Shown: positions 35,901-43,459 of the stretch, one piece after another
How positions within the stretch are numbered: position 1 is the first letter of the stretch
Layout: every line of letters begins with the position of its first letter
Source: Aquila chrysaetos chrysaetos
Lineage: Eukaryota; Chordata; Aves; Accipitriformes; Accipitridae
NCBI RefSeq assembly: GCF_900496995.4
Contig: NC_044009.1
Span: 8,650,001 to 8,714,000 of the forward strand
DNA: 64,000 nt
Direction of reading: 5' to 3'
Translations under genes and position numbers: made by a program
The notes under the pieces: model-generated
Databases searched by the model: none
The model's input: only the letters and a program-made list of their open reading frames with translations
What the model was told of the DNA's origin: nothing

Positions 35901-38900
35901 ACCTCCCTGCCCCCCCAATCCTCCCCTGCACCCCAAAAAGTTCCCATCCCCTCCAAGCCCTCCTGCCCCCCAAACCTGCCCATCCCCACAACCCCCTCCA
36001 CACCCCAAAACGTCTCCATCACCCCTAATCCCCCCCACAGCCCCCCCAAACCTCCCCATCACCCTTAAACCCCCCCACCGACTCAAACCTCCCAGTATCC
36101 CCCAAACCTCCCCTGCACCTCCAAACCTCTCCTGCATCCCCCAAACCTCCCCAGCCCCCTTGACCCCCCCAAACCTCCTAAAACCCCCTAAGCCCCCCCA
36201 ACCCCCCCCAGCTCACTTGATAAAGACCACGCTGACCACTTGCTCCCCAGGCACCTTGTAATACTCGGACTCCAGCTGATTGGTGGGGGGAGCAGAAAAT
36301 GGGGGGGTCAGGGTGCTCCCTTGGGTGCCCCCAACCCCCTACCACCCCTCTCCCCGGGAGCCCCCCCTTACCGTATCCACCACGGCCTCAGAAACCTCCC
36401 GAAATTCCTCAGATTCGGGGTCCTCCAGCTGCCGGCTGTAGTCGATGCTGCGGGTGAAGTTCACCAGCGCCCGGAAATAAACTGAGGGGGGGTCAGAAAT
36501 GGGGGGGGGCTGTCAAAAATGGGGGGGATGGCACCTGCACCCCCCAAAAATACCGTCCTGTGACCCCCACCCAGCTGCGACCCCCCCATCCAGCTGTGAT
36601 CCCCCCCCATCCAGCTGTGACCCCCCCCATCCAGCTGTGATTCCCCCCCCCATCCAGCCTCATCCCCCCCAACATATGGCACTGGGAGAAAAAAGTGGGG
36701 GTGCAGCAAGGGGGGGGTCCCCCAATATGTGTCACTTACTCAGCGGGGGGTCGTCCTCGGGCTCCGCCACCACCATGCCCGCCGGTGCGGGGGGGGGGCC
36801 CGAGCGCTGCCCGCCGAGGAGGATGAAGAGGAGGAAGAGGAGGAAGAAGAGGAAGAGGATGGAGAGGAGACAGAGCCTGAGAGCGGTGACACACAGGTGA
36901 CACCCAGGGGACCGGTGCCACCCCCACGGCGTCCCCTTACCGGTGGGTGCCAGCCCGACGACGGGTATGTGGGTAGCGGTCACCGGTGGCCAGGTGATGC
37001 CGCTGCCGTCCTCCCCGCTGCCATCTGCAATGGGGACAGCACGGGTGGCACCCAGGGTGGCACCCATCCAGGGTGACAACCACCCAGGGTAGCATCCACT
37101 CATGGTGACACCCACCCATGATAACACCCACCCCACCCGGTGCCACCTCACTGCCAGATGCCACCAGGTCCCGTTGCCATCTGCAATGGGGACAGCGTGA
37201 GTGGCATCCAGGGTGGCACCCGCCCATGGTGATACCCACCCAGGGTGGCACCCACCTGTGGCACCTCGTGCCACCTTACCGATGGATGCCACCAGGTCCC
37301 GCTGCCATCTGCAATGGGGACAGCACGAATGGCAGCCACTCATAGTGACACCCACCCACGGTGGCACCCACCCAGGGTGGCACCCAGGCACCCACCCAGT
37401 GCCACCTTACTGGCCAGATGCCACCAGGTCCCACTGCCATCTGCAATGGGGACAGCATGAGTGGCACCCATGGTGACACCTTACCTCCGGATGCCACCAG
37501 GTCCTCGTCATCAGAGAGGTGTTCGTAGTACCGGCGTCCCCGCGTCCCTCCGACGTGGTCGGCCACCGTGTCCTCGGGGAAGGAGGTCTCGGCCAAGCCC
37601 CGGGTGCCGCGGGTGACCTGGGGGACACCCGTCACCCCTCCGCTGGGTGCCAGGCCACGTCACCGGCACCGGGGAAGGGGGGTAAGGGGGGGGACACAGA
37701 TGGGTGCTGGCAGGGCCAGGGCCGCATAGCTGCGCGGTGGAGTCACGGCGCGGGGGGGGGAATGAGCTCATCACCCACCCACCGCATTCCTGCGCCGCCA
37801 CGGCACCGCCACGGCAGCGGGCACACGCGTGTGCCGGCACACGGGGAGGGGGGCGTGCGCGAGGGGACTGCGGGCTGCGCGCACGCCTTTGCACTGCTAC
37901 GTGCACGCACCGACACGGGGACGCGTGTGCATGCTGACACGTGGCTGTGCACACGTGTTTGCACCGCTACATGCACACACGGACACGGGGATGCGTGTGC
38001 ATGCTGACACGTGGCTGTGCACACGCATTTGCACCACTGTGTGCATGCACCGACACGGGGATGCGTGTGCACAGTGGTGTGGGGCGGTGCACACACCTTT
38101 GCACCGCTACGTGCATGCACCAACACAGGGACACGCGTGCACGCTGACATGTGGCTGTGCACACACTTCTGCACCTGTACATGTGTGCACTGACACAGGG
38201 ACGCGTGTGCACACTGACATGGCTGTGTACACGCCTTTGCACTGCTATGTGCATGCACTGACACAGGGACAAGCGTGCACAGTGGTGTGGGGCTGTGCAC
38301 GTGTGCTTGCACCCTTACATGTGTGCACCGACATGAAGATGCGTGTGCAGAGCGGCATGGGGCTGTGCACACGTGTTTGCACCACTACATGTGTGCACCA
38401 GTGCGGAGACGTGTGTGCACAGCACCATGGGACTGTGCACGTATGTTTGCACCATCACACGTGTGTGCACTGACATGCCAATGCACATGCACGCCGACAT
38501 GTGCCTGCGCACCTGCCTTTGCACCGCCACACACGTGCACTGACACGGAGACGCGTGTGCATGCTGACATGTGGCCGTGCACACGTATTTGCACACCGAC
38601 ACGCGGCTGCGGGTGCACACGGATGCCTGCGTTCGCACCGCTACGCGTCCTCGCCGGCAACACGGTGCCGCGTTCGCCGCGTCACGCCTGTGCACCAACA
38701 CACGCACACACGTGTGCGCCGCCCCGGCGGGTGCCCCTCTGCCCGTGTCCCCCCCCCCCTCACCGCCCCCGGCGCCCGCCGTGGCGAGGAATCCGTCGGG
38801 GCAGCACTTTGCTGTGCAAACAAGCGCCGGGGGGGATTAAGCGGGTGCTGGGGGACGGGGGGGGGGGGGAAAGGCGGGGGGGGGGGACATGGCCACTCGC

Positions 38901-41900
38901 CTGCACAAACGGGGGGGACACGACACCCTGGGGGAGTCTGGCTCGGGGTGGGGGGACCCCATGGGTGCCAGCGCAGCCCCGGCCTGCTTGGGAGGGGGGA
39001 GGTGGGGTGGGGAGGGGGAAACTGAGGCACGGAGGAACTCATGCGTGCGCTGAGCTGGGGGGTGCTCTGCTACTGCTCCCCACACGTGCATTGAGTGTGT
39101 ACGTGCTCTGCTGCTGCCCCTCACGCATGCACTGAGCGCGTGGGTGCTCTGCCATCATCCCCACACACATGCACTGAGCGTGCAGGTCCTCTGCCATTGC
39201 TCCCCACAGATGCACTGGCCGTGTGGGTGCTCTGCCACTGCTCTCCAAGGCATGCACCGAGTACGCGGGTTCTCTGCTACTGCCCCTCACACATGCACCG
39301 AGTACGCGGGTTCTCTGCTACTGCCCCTCACACGTGCACCGAGTTGTGGGTTCTCTGCTACTGCCCCTCACGCAGGCACCGAGTATGCGGGTTCTCTGCT
39401 GCTGCTCCCCACACGTGCATTGAGCGTGTACGTGCTCCACCATCACCCCATCCATGCATGCACCGAGTATGTGGGTTCTCTGCCCCCGCTCCCCACACAT
39501 GCACCGAGCGGGCGGGTGCTCAGCCCTGCCGGGCAGCGGGCCCCATCCTGACCAGGCGGAAGGGCAGCTGCCTGTCCTGTCACCGGCGGTGGCCAGGGAG
39601 GGGACAATCACCCCTCTCCTGTTACCGGAAGCCTCCCCGCGCCACGGCCCCGCACCCGGACGCCTGGGTTCCCCCCGCCGCCGCCGGGGCACCGCGCCCG
39701 GCCGGACGCCGTCGCCGCCGCTCACATTTTCCACTCGCCGGCCCAAATCCTGCCCCGCACCCTGGGGAAAACCCGGGGGGGGGGGGGGGGAGCTGAGGAA
39801 GAGGAGGGTGAGGAAGCACCACCCTGTCCCACGTGCAGATTCGCTTGATGAACCTTGTGCCCCAAATTCGGGGGGGACCTCAACTTCTCCTCCCCCCCAT
39901 CAATTTGGATGTGTCCCCTTGTCAAAATCTGGATGTGCCCCCCTCAAAATCTGGATGTGTGTCCCCCCCTTTACTTCATCCGGGTGAGGAAGAGGAGGTG
40001 ACGCACGGCAGGAATAATAACCGGGGGGGGGGGGGGTTATTAATAGCAGCCCCCCCTCAGCCTTATTGTTCCCCCAAGGTCGTGGCTACAAGGTGTTTCC
40101 CCCCCCCTCAAAAAACCTTCCTCCTCCCCTGGGGGTCCCCTGGGACGGAGGGAACCCTGCTGCGGTGCTGAGCCACCCCCACTTTTTTGGGGACCCCCCC
40201 CCAGGGCTTTTTTTGCGGGGGGGCTGCCAGCACAGCTGGTGGGATACTGGTCCCTTGGGGGGGGGGGGGACAGGCAGCTGCCTACCCCCTCCCTGCTGCT
40301 GCCCCCCCCCCCCGTGATTTTGGGGGTGCAAGCAGCTGTGGGCTCAAAGTCACTCCTGGGAGGGGGGGACCAAATATTTGTGTGCCTAATTTATCCCAAA
40401 AGAGCTGGGCTTTGGGGGGGGGGGGGGAACGCCCCAGGGGTGCTGATGGGACCCAGGAGTCCGGGCTGGCCTTGTCCTGCTCTTCCTCCTCCTCCTCCTC
40501 CTCCCAGCCAGGCCATCTTTGGCGATGGGAAAGAGCTGAAGCGCGCCGGGAGCTCCCAGGGCCACGTGCGCTGGGGACCCTTGGGGGGGGGGACACACAC
40601 CACCCTGGGGAATCCTGGGTGGGTCCCTAAGGGTCCCCACGGGGGACACGAGCCCCCCCATCCCTTCCCAAAAGTGTAGGAGCAAGCAAAGCCGGCGCGA
40701 GCATGCACACGAGCGTGCAAGAGCGAGGGTGCAAGCAACGAGGGTGCTGGGAGCGCCCTGGGTGGGTGCGGGTGCGTGCACACGCGGGTGCGTGGGCCCC
40801 CCCCCCTTCTCCCCCCCCTTCACCCCCCCAGGCCTGGCGATCTTATCACACATTCCTGCTGCGCCCTCACCCCCCCCCCTCCATTAACCCTTCACAGCCC
40901 TCGGAGGGGGGGGCACCCCCACGCCAGAAGCCCCCCCGTGGAGTGGGTGGACCCCCCCTGCATTTTTTTAAGGGGGACAGACACACATTCCTCAGCATCC
41001 CAGAGTGGGGGGGGGGAGGATATTGGGGTGCCATCCCGTCATGGTGTCCCCAAATCCCCCTGTCCCGTAGCGGAATGGGGTTGGGGAGGTGGGGGGAGGG
41101 CAAAATGGGGGGACTCCCCCCCCACTTTCGTCCCCACCAGCCCTCCCCCCGGGACGTGGGTGGGAGCCCCACGGAGCGGGGGGGGGGCCAGCCCTGCCAG
41201 CATGGCCCCGAGCAACAAGGCCCCCTCTGTTCTCAGCCCCGGGCATCGTCCCAGCCCCAAACCCCCCCCCTGCCCCCCCCCCCCCCCCGCCCCGGGTGGG
41301 GGCGGGCCCCCCCACATCACCATCAGCCCCCCTACCTTGCTTGGGGACCCCCCCTCAGACAGGGGATGCTCTGCCCCACAGTGCAAACCCACCCTGCACC
41401 CCCCTTGGGGGGGCACCCAGAGGTGTCACCCCCCCCCCCCCCCCACTGCATCCCAGCTGGGTGTGACCCCCCCCCCCCGGACACCCCCAGACGCAGCCCC
41501 CCCTGCCCCCCCCCGAGGGGGGGTATTTTGGGAGAGCTATTTTTAGGGTGGCTGGCGCCACCCGTCACCCTTTAAATTTAGCCGGGGTGGGAGAGGGGGA
41601 TGGGGGGGGGCGCAGCAGGGGAGCAGCACCCCAAAAGCAGGACGCACCCCTATACGTGGCCACCCCACCCAGGGCCAGGAGGGCAGTGGGGTCCCGGGGG
41701 GGAGGGGTGGAACAGCTCGACCCCCAGGGTCAGGAGCCCATGGGTGGCTTTGGGGGATGATGGGGACCCCCACACCCCGGGACCTGGGGGACCCCAATTC
41801 CCTGAGGGGACAGGGTGCGGTGACAGGGACCCCACATGCCCCGGGGTTTATGGGGGACCCCAATTCCATGAGGGGATGGGGCGTGGTGACCCCATGTGCC

Positions 41901-42719
41901 CCTGGTCCCTGGGGGACCCCAAGTCCCTTAGGGGACAGGCATGGGGGTGGGCACACCACGCACCCCGGGTTTATGGGGGGACCCCAATTCCCAGATGGGA
42001 CAGGGCATGGGGATGGGGCCCCCACCCCTCCTTGCTGTTTGGGGGGACCCCAATTCCCTCAGGGGCCAGGGCAGGGTGCTGGGGTCCCCACATGCCCCAG
42101 GTACCTGGGGGGGGGCAGGACCCCCAATCCCCTAGGGACCGGGGCAGGGTGCCAGAGACCCCGCATCCCCCCTGGTACGGGGGGGACACACCCCGATCCC
42201 TTAGGGGATGGGGACCTCACATCTCCCTGGTGCCCAGGAGGACCCCAATTCCCTGATGGGACAGGGCAGGATCCCGGGGTCCCCGCACCCCCTCAGTACC
42301 CGGGGGGGGGACCCCAATTCCCCTTTAGGGACCAGAGCACAATGCCGGGGACCCCGCACCCTCCTGTAGCTCGGGGAGGGGACGGGACACCCCCCAAAAA
42401 TCCCTTCGGCCACAGCGCACCGCCCCCCCCAAATTCTTTAAGGACGCCCCCAACTCCTTCAAGGGACCCCAACTCCTTTAGGAGACCCCAACTCCGGGGT
42501 GGGGATCCCAACTCCTTTAGGGGACCCCCAACTCCATGGAAGGGGGAATCCCAACTCCGGGGGGGGGGCACCCCAATCCCTCTAGAGGACCCCAACTTCT
42601 TGCGGGACCCCGCCACCCCCTGGGGACCCGAGGGGACGCGGAGGGGGGGACACACTCACTCCGAGGAGGGCTCCGAGCAGCAGGAGGGCTCCCAGCCCCG
42701 CCGGTACCGGCGGCCCCAT
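2940..42719 (-). CDS. HSPG2: Perlecan (basement-membrane heparan sulfate proteoglycan core protein), whole gene
   Basis: The gene runs from a signal-peptide ATG at 42719 to a TAA at 2940-2942, with about 94 recognised coding exons in 40 kb (human has 97 in more than 100 kb). Perlecan is a secreted multidomain core protein. It carries heparan sulfate on its N-terminal domain, bridges laminin, nidogen and growth factors in basement membranes, and releases endorepellin from its C-terminus. All five domains occur in the usual order: signal and SEA; LDLR-A plus Ig; laminin IV-A/LE; Ig array; LG/EGF. Many exons are close to human perlecan ([44 protein letters not shown]). Nearly every larger intron contains its own minisatellite. 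Two exons carry an apparent +1 base in a 10-G run, discussed in the findings. Exon coordinates are given in the domain entries. Confidence 0.97.
3160..3925. repeat. Minisatellite in the last HSPG2 intron
   Basis: Short units of the CCCATGTCCCATC type, period roughly 10-12, fill the intron between 3103 and 3960. They create long open frames on both strands, which I treat as repeat artefacts. Confidence 0.9.
4595..5670. repeat. GGGTGCAA-type minisatellite in an HSPG2 intron
   Basis: More than 1 kb is built from variants of GGGTGCAATGCTGCAAT and GGGTGCAGCACCC. Local higher-order copies occur; for example 5281-5345 is nearly repeated at 5351-5415. The tract fills the intron between exons 4499-4577 and 5688-5763. 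Confidence 0.92.
6007..8634 (-). CDS. HSPG2: Perlecan domain V: LG2 and its following EGF pair
   Basis: Exons are 8413-8634, 7441-7673, 7107-7293 and 6007-6129. The first three give LG2: [67 protein letters not shown] and FRGCIGEV. The end of 7107-7293 and all of 6007-6129 encode two Cys-rich EGF-like repeats ([29 protein letters not shown]). These EGFs separate LG2 from LG3 in endorepellin. Spacing and sequence follow human perlecan closely. Confidence 0.94.
6190..7090. repeat. Alternating purine-pyrimidine (TGCA/CACG) minisatellite
   Basis: The intron between 6129 and 7107 is about 900 bp of GCACACATGCACGTGCA-like sequence with strong alternation of purines and pyrimidines. Such sequence is prone to left-handed Z-DNA. 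The minus-strand frame through it looks Cys-rich only because TGC and TGT recur. Confidence 0.92.
7690..8395. repeat. Minisatellite in an HSPG2 LG2 intron
   Basis: Units like GGGGACCCCAGTGATGCC, about 18-22 bp, repeat throughout the intron between 7673 and 8413. Confidence 0.9.
8645..9430. repeat. Minisatellite upstream of the LG2 exons
   Basis: Units of roughly 30-35 bp, built on CCCAGGGTGGTCCCCAGC followed by CCATGCCCATCTCC, fill the intron between 8634 and 9452. Confidence 0.9.
9452..10882 (-). CDS. HSPG2: Perlecan domain V: LG1 and its following EGF pair
   Basis: Exons are 10766-10882, 10410-10494, 10179-10323, 9999-10098, 9813-9922, 9626-9734 and 9452-9550. LG1 is very well conserved: [76 protein letters not shown] and [16 protein letters not shown]. 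The EGF pair ([39 protein letters not shown]) follows. The tandem LG1-LG2 pair is the part of endorepellin known to bind VEGFR2 in mammals. A gap of 271 bp at 10495-10765 is intron. Confidence 0.95.
10975..15334 (-). CDS. HSPG2: Perlecan domain IV, C-terminal group of seven Ig domains
   Basis: Exons are 15191-15334, 14982-15116, 14321-14502, 14048-14240, 13778-13957, 12696-12956, 12418-12613, 12236-12333, 11400-11656, 11211-11323 and 10975-11122. They encode I-set Ig domains with the usual Cys...Trp...DxGxYxC pattern, for example [42 protein letters not shown] and [17 protein letters not shown]. Two domains are single-exon (12696-12956 and 11400-11656); the others are split. Exon 14048-14240 ends one Ig and begins the next, as in human. 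Order and linkers match the C-terminal Ig block of mammalian perlecan just before LG1. Confidence 0.93.
11690..12190. repeat. Minisatellite between Ig exons
   Basis: Units around GGGGAGAGATTGGGGGTGTT plus GGGTGTCTGTGGGCATG, roughly 35-40 bp, fill the intron between 11656 and 12236. Confidence 0.88.
12985..13735. repeat. GGATGGA-rich minisatellite, about 60-bp higher-order unit
   Basis: Units contain GGATGAATCCACCAGGAAGG and GGTGTGAGAGGAGATGGAG and repeat about every 60-65 bp between exons 12696-12956 and 13778-13957. Confidence 0.88.
14515..14965. repeat. Minisatellite between Ig exons
   Basis: Units based on GCATCTGGAGCACATGGAGG followed by ACATCAGCATGGGGAC repeat through the intron between 14502 and 14982, with a period near 55 bp. 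Confidence 0.88.
15426..20041 (-). CDS. HSPG2: Perlecan domain IV core: eight tandem two-exon Ig modules
   Basis: N-half exons are 19896-20041, 19433-19578, 18621-18772, 17683-17840, 17033-17184, 16562-16713, 16105-16256 and 15648-15799. The paired C-half exons are 19665-19803, 18908-19046, 18041-18179, 17266-17404, 16796-16934, 16340-16478, 15882-16020 and 15426-15564. Each N-half reads like [21 protein letters not shown] then [13 protein letters not shown]. Each C-half reads like [19 protein letters not shown]. All eight C-half exons are 139 bp and every pair totals a multiple of three, so a module can be gained or lost without changing the reading frame. Three neighbouring modules share one minisatellite in their internal intron, which suggests recent duplication. 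The whole array matches the repetitive centre of human domain IV. Confidence 0.96.
17415..19425. repeat. Same minisatellite in three consecutive Ig-module introns
   Basis: Three separate introns (17405-17682, 18180-18620, 19047-19432) each contain GGGCTTGCATGGGGCCACCT-type units of about 20-21 bp. In each case the intron separates the N-half from the C-half exon of one Ig module. The coding exons lying between these introns are unique sequence and are listed elsewhere. Confidence 0.9.
20129..23437 (-). CDS. HSPG2: Perlecan domain IV, N-terminal group of four Ig domains plus a 60-bp linker exon
   Basis: Exons are 23211-23437, 23018-23128, 22836-22936, 22243-22423, 21823-21882, 21491-21613, 21263-21403, 20351-20493 and 20129-20264. 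The first exon ends the last laminin-EGF ([17 protein letters not shown]) and begins the first Ig. Later matches to human include [58 protein letters not shown] and [20 protein letters not shown]. The 60-bp exon at 21823-21882 has clean AG and GT signals and would add about 20 residues (includes [14 protein letters not shown]) between the second and third Ig. I do not recall a counterpart in human, so this exon is the least certain. Confidence 0.9.
20530..21250. repeat. GATGATGGGGATGA minisatellite
   Basis: Units of 9-15 bp built on GATGATGGGGATGACAGGGG fill the intron between 20493 and 21263. Confidence 0.92.
21895..22235. repeat. Minisatellite upstream of the 60-bp linker exon
   Basis: Units like GCCCATCACCCCAGCATCTG followed by GGCACCAAGTG, about 35 bp, fill most of the intron between 21882 and 22243. 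A related, weaker repeat (CACCCAGGGGTGTCC) occupies 22555-22800 in the next intron. Confidence 0.8.
23450..24290. repeat. GGTATATTGGGGTGAG minisatellite
   Basis: About 840 bp of GGGTGGGTATATTGGGGTGA and AGCACATCAGGGTG units lie between the laminin-EGF exon at 24328 and the first Ig exon. The tract is unusually T-rich for this gene. Confidence 0.92.
24328..27285 (-). CDS. HSPG2: Perlecan domain III, C-terminal part: third laminin IV-A module and flanking LE repeats
   Basis: Exons are 27172-27285, 26964-27091, 26800-26886, 26669-26718, 26484-26572, 26250-26390 (LE repeats), then 25982-26173, 25445-25537, 25285-25365, 24939-25169 (laminin IV-A), then 24701-24815, 24486-24613, 24328-24414 (LE repeats). 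Matches include [58 protein letters not shown]-like sequence, and [20 protein letters not shown]. Exon 24701-24815 is 115 bp, but the equivalent exon at 27172-27285 is 114 bp. The difference is a 10-G run where nine G would keep the frame. Confidence 0.93.
25545..25835. repeat. Polypurine GGGGATGGG/GGAAGAGG tract
   Basis: The plus strand here is almost all purine (GGGATGGGGATGGGGAAAGG, then AAGGGGAAAAAGGAAAAAGG). The tract occupies the intron between 25537 and 25982. Long homopurine runs can form triplex (H-DNA) structures. Confidence 0.88.
27369..31916 (-). CDS. HSPG2: Perlecan domain III, N-terminal part: first and second laminin IV-A modules with LE repeats
   Basis: Exons of laminin IV-A 1 are 31770-31916, 31542-31705, 31293-31469 and 30623-30819. 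LE exons follow at 30399-30546, 30185-30312, 30021-30107, 29891-29949, 29746-29814 and 28967-29107. Laminin IV-A 2 is 28019-28195, 27760-27939, 27564-27682 and 27369-27480. Matches to human include [110 protein letters not shown] and [13 protein letters not shown]. The order LE / IV-A / LE is that of perlecan domain III, which resembles laminin short arms. Confidence 0.94.
28215..28960. repeat. CATGGCACNNC minisatellite in an HSPG2 intron
   Basis: About 750 bp of CATGGCACGACATGGCACA-like units, period near 10, fill the intron between 28195 and 28967. A similar motif family recurs at 55220-55780 near TRIM62. Confidence 0.93.
29115..29735. repeat. GGACTGGGTGCCATGGGGG minisatellite
   Basis: Units of GATCGGACTGGGTGCCATGG with variable G runs, about 22-30 bp, fill the intron between 29107 and 29746. 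Confidence 0.9.
30860..31285. repeat. CACCCACCATCACCAGCAT minisatellite
   Basis: Short CACCCACC / CATCACCAGCAT units fill the intron between 30819 and 31293. The plus strand almost lacks G. Confidence 0.92.
31998..35263 (-). CDS. HSPG2: Perlecan domain II: four LDLR class A repeats and one Ig domain
   Basis: LDLR-A exons are 35138-35263, 34239-34478, 34043-34162 and 33837-33968; the Ig exons are 32896-33040 and 31998-32146. Each LDLR-A repeat has six Cys and the acidic calcium motif, for example [48 protein letters not shown] and [16 protein letters not shown]. Exon 34239-34478 also carries a Thr/Pro-rich linker, a likely O-glycosylated spacer. The Ig reads [20 protein letters not shown], then [20 protein letters not shown], very close to human. 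The repeat count equals mammalian perlecan. Confidence 0.95.
32155..32885. repeat. CAAGCCCCTCCCACCAC minisatellite inside the domain II Ig
   Basis: The intron between the two Ig exons starts with two or three copies of a CCCGGCACACGCAGCACCCG-like unit. It continues as CAAGCCCCTCCCACCACAGG units, about 20-25 bp, up to about 32885. Confidence 0.88.
33060..33815. repeat. GGGGTCCCCAGCACAGC minisatellite
   Basis: Units of about 25-35 bp, such as GGCACAGGGTCCCCAGC with GTCCCCAGCCTGGTGCC, fill the intron between 33040 and 33837. Confidence 0.88.
34482..35125. repeat. G-rich minisatellite with quadruplex potential
   Basis: Units such as GGGGGGTTATGGGGGG and GGGAAATGGGGGTGCAGTGG repeat about every 40-60 bp. 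Dense G runs on the plus strand should favour G-quadruplexes on the HSPG2 template-opposite strand. Confidence 0.9.
35463..37617 (-). CDS. HSPG2: Perlecan domain I: acidic Ser-Gly region and SEA module
   Basis: Exons are 37485-37617, 36941-37024, 36740-36806 (probable), 36372-36481, 36217-36275 and 35463-35624. The first ends [17 protein letters not shown], matching human THSYLSDDED. Spliced directly to 36941-37024 it gives [12 protein letters not shown], which holds three Ser-Gly sites in acidic context; human also has three clustered sites here for heparan sulfate. The SEA module follows ([60 protein letters not shown]). Exon 36740-36806 is 67 bp with a 10-G run; 66 bp would keep the frame into SEA. 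The exit phase of 35463-35624 also disagrees by one base with the next exon, near a 6-G run. Confidence 0.88.
35640..36205. repeat. CCCCAAACCTCCCC minisatellite in the SEA intron
   Basis: Units around CCCCAAACCTCCCCATCACC, about 24-30 bp, fill the intron between 35624 and 36217. Confidence 0.88.
36545..36680. repeat. Short CCATCCAGCTGTGACCCC repeat
   Basis: Five or so copies of CCCCATCCAGCTGTGACCCC lie in the intron between 36481 and 36740. The unit is about 22 bp. Confidence 0.8.
37025..37484 (-). repeat. HSPG2: Tandem duplication of intron 2 with three hybrid mini-exons
   Basis: Between exons 37485-37617 and 36941-37024 the sequence repeats about every 130 bp. Three internal segments, 37411-37440 (30 bp), 37280-37308 (29 bp) and 37152-37180 (29 bp), are each flanked by an acceptor ATTGCAG and a GTAAGG or GTGAGG donor. 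Each is a fusion of the first 11 bases of exon 36941-37024 (ATGGCAGCGGG) with the last bases of exon 37485-37617 (GACCTGGTGGCATC). In the entry phase of the parent exon they encode DGSGTWWH or DGNGTWWH. Whether they are spliced into mRNA is unknown. Confidence 0.85.
37840..38720. repeat. Minisatellite in HSPG2 intron 1, period about 58-70 bp
   Basis: Units contain TTTGCACCGCTACATG, GTGCACCGACACGGGGATGC and GCTGACACGTGGCTGTGCAC. Two copies of the GCTGACACGTGG phrase start 70 bp apart near 37933 and 38003. Confidence 0.92.
39040..39520. repeat. Minisatellite in HSPG2 intron 1, period about 41-57 bp
   Basis: Units contain GCACCGAGTACGCGGGTTCT and CTGCTACTGCCCCTCACAC, with copies starting about 41 bp apart near 39255 and 39296. 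Confidence 0.92.
41745..42620. repeat. GGGGACCCCAATTCCC minisatellite near HSPG2 exon 1
   Basis: Units of about 55-65 bp contain GGGGGACCCCAATTCCCTGA and GGGGACAGGGCATGG. The array degenerates towards exon 1 into GGGACCCCAACTCC units. Confidence 0.9.
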
Positions 42720-42850
42720 CGCCCCGCTCCGGCCCCGCCGCTCCGCTCCCGTCCCGCTCCGCTCCCGCGTCGCCGCCCGCCCCGGGGCCCCGCCCAGCCC
42801 CGCCCCGCCCCGCCCCGAGGCGGGGCCGGCCGGGAGCGCGCCCACGGGGC
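42660..42850 (-). promoter_or_regulatory. HSPG2: HSPG2 exon 1 (signal peptide) and CpG-island promoter
   Basis: Exon 1 coding runs from ATG at 42719 to 42660 and encodes [20 protein letters not shown], a short N-terminal segment with a Leu-rich hydrophobic core, followed by a GTGAGTGTG donor. Splicing is phase 0 into VTRGTRGL. Upstream, 42720-42850 is dense in CpG with several CCCCGCCC GC-box-like sites and no TATA box, as expected for a widely expressed matrix gene. Confidence 0.85.
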
Positions 42851-42854
42851 GGGG

Positions 42855-43350
42855 TGGGGGGGGGTCAAGTCTGGGAACTTGAAGGGGACACGGGGGGGGG
42901 GGGGCGTGGGGGAAAGCGGAGGGGGGGTGTTGTCTGGGAAGTTCTACGGGGAGACGGGGGGACCCAGGGGACATCTCTGTGCATGTCCACGGGGACACGG
43001 GGGGGGGGCGTGGGGACACCGTGGGGACACCTCTGGGAACCTGCAGGGGACACGGTGGGGACACCTCTGGGAACTTGCAGGGGACACGGGGGGGGCGTGG
43101 GGACACGGTGGGGACACCGGGGGGGACACCTCTAGGAACTTGCAGGGGACACAGGGGGGCGTGGGGACACCAGGGGGACGGACACCTCTGGGAACTTGCA
43201 GGGGACACGGGGAGGGTGTGGGGACACCGTGGGGACACCTCTGGGAACTTGCAAGTTACACAGGGGGGGCGTGGGGACATGGTGGGGACAGGTCTGGGAA
43301 CCTCCAGGGGGCCATGGGGGGGGCGTGGGGACACCGTCTGTGCCACCTAG
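42855..43350. repeat. Minisatellite immediately upstream of HSPG2
   Basis: Units of about 40-60 bp contain ACACCTCTGGGAACTTGCAG followed by GGGACACGGGGGGGCGTGG. The array starts within about 130 bp of the HSPG2 coding start, so it could influence the promoter. Confidence 0.92.
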
Positions 43351-43459
43351 CCGGGGACACAAATGCTCACAGGGACACGGCCGTGGGAGGTGCCCACGGA
43401 GACACGGGGGTGACACGAGTGTCCCCACGAGACACATGGTGCCCCTGTGGGACCCCACA

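Larger units (their letters stand above)
37640..42659 (-). other. HSPG2: HSPG2 intron 1 (5 kb), no coding sequence recognised
   Basis: This first intron is the longest in the gene. It contains three separate minisatellites, listed below, and C/G-rich sequence with many homopolymer runs between 39530 and 41740. Long open frames on both strands follow the repeats and have no domain content. A segment GGGGGAAACTGAGGCACGG at 39016-39034 resembles the conserved end of MIR-type SINEs, but the match is too short to call. Confidence 0.75.

Noticed and set aside
36815-36890. Leu/Phe-rich minus-strand stretch that looks like a transmembrane segment ([20 protein letters not shown])
   Set aside because: It is a CTCTTCCTC pyrimidine tract ending in GGGCAG and behaves as the branch/polypyrimidine region of the acceptor at 36807. 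Secreted perlecan has no membrane span here.
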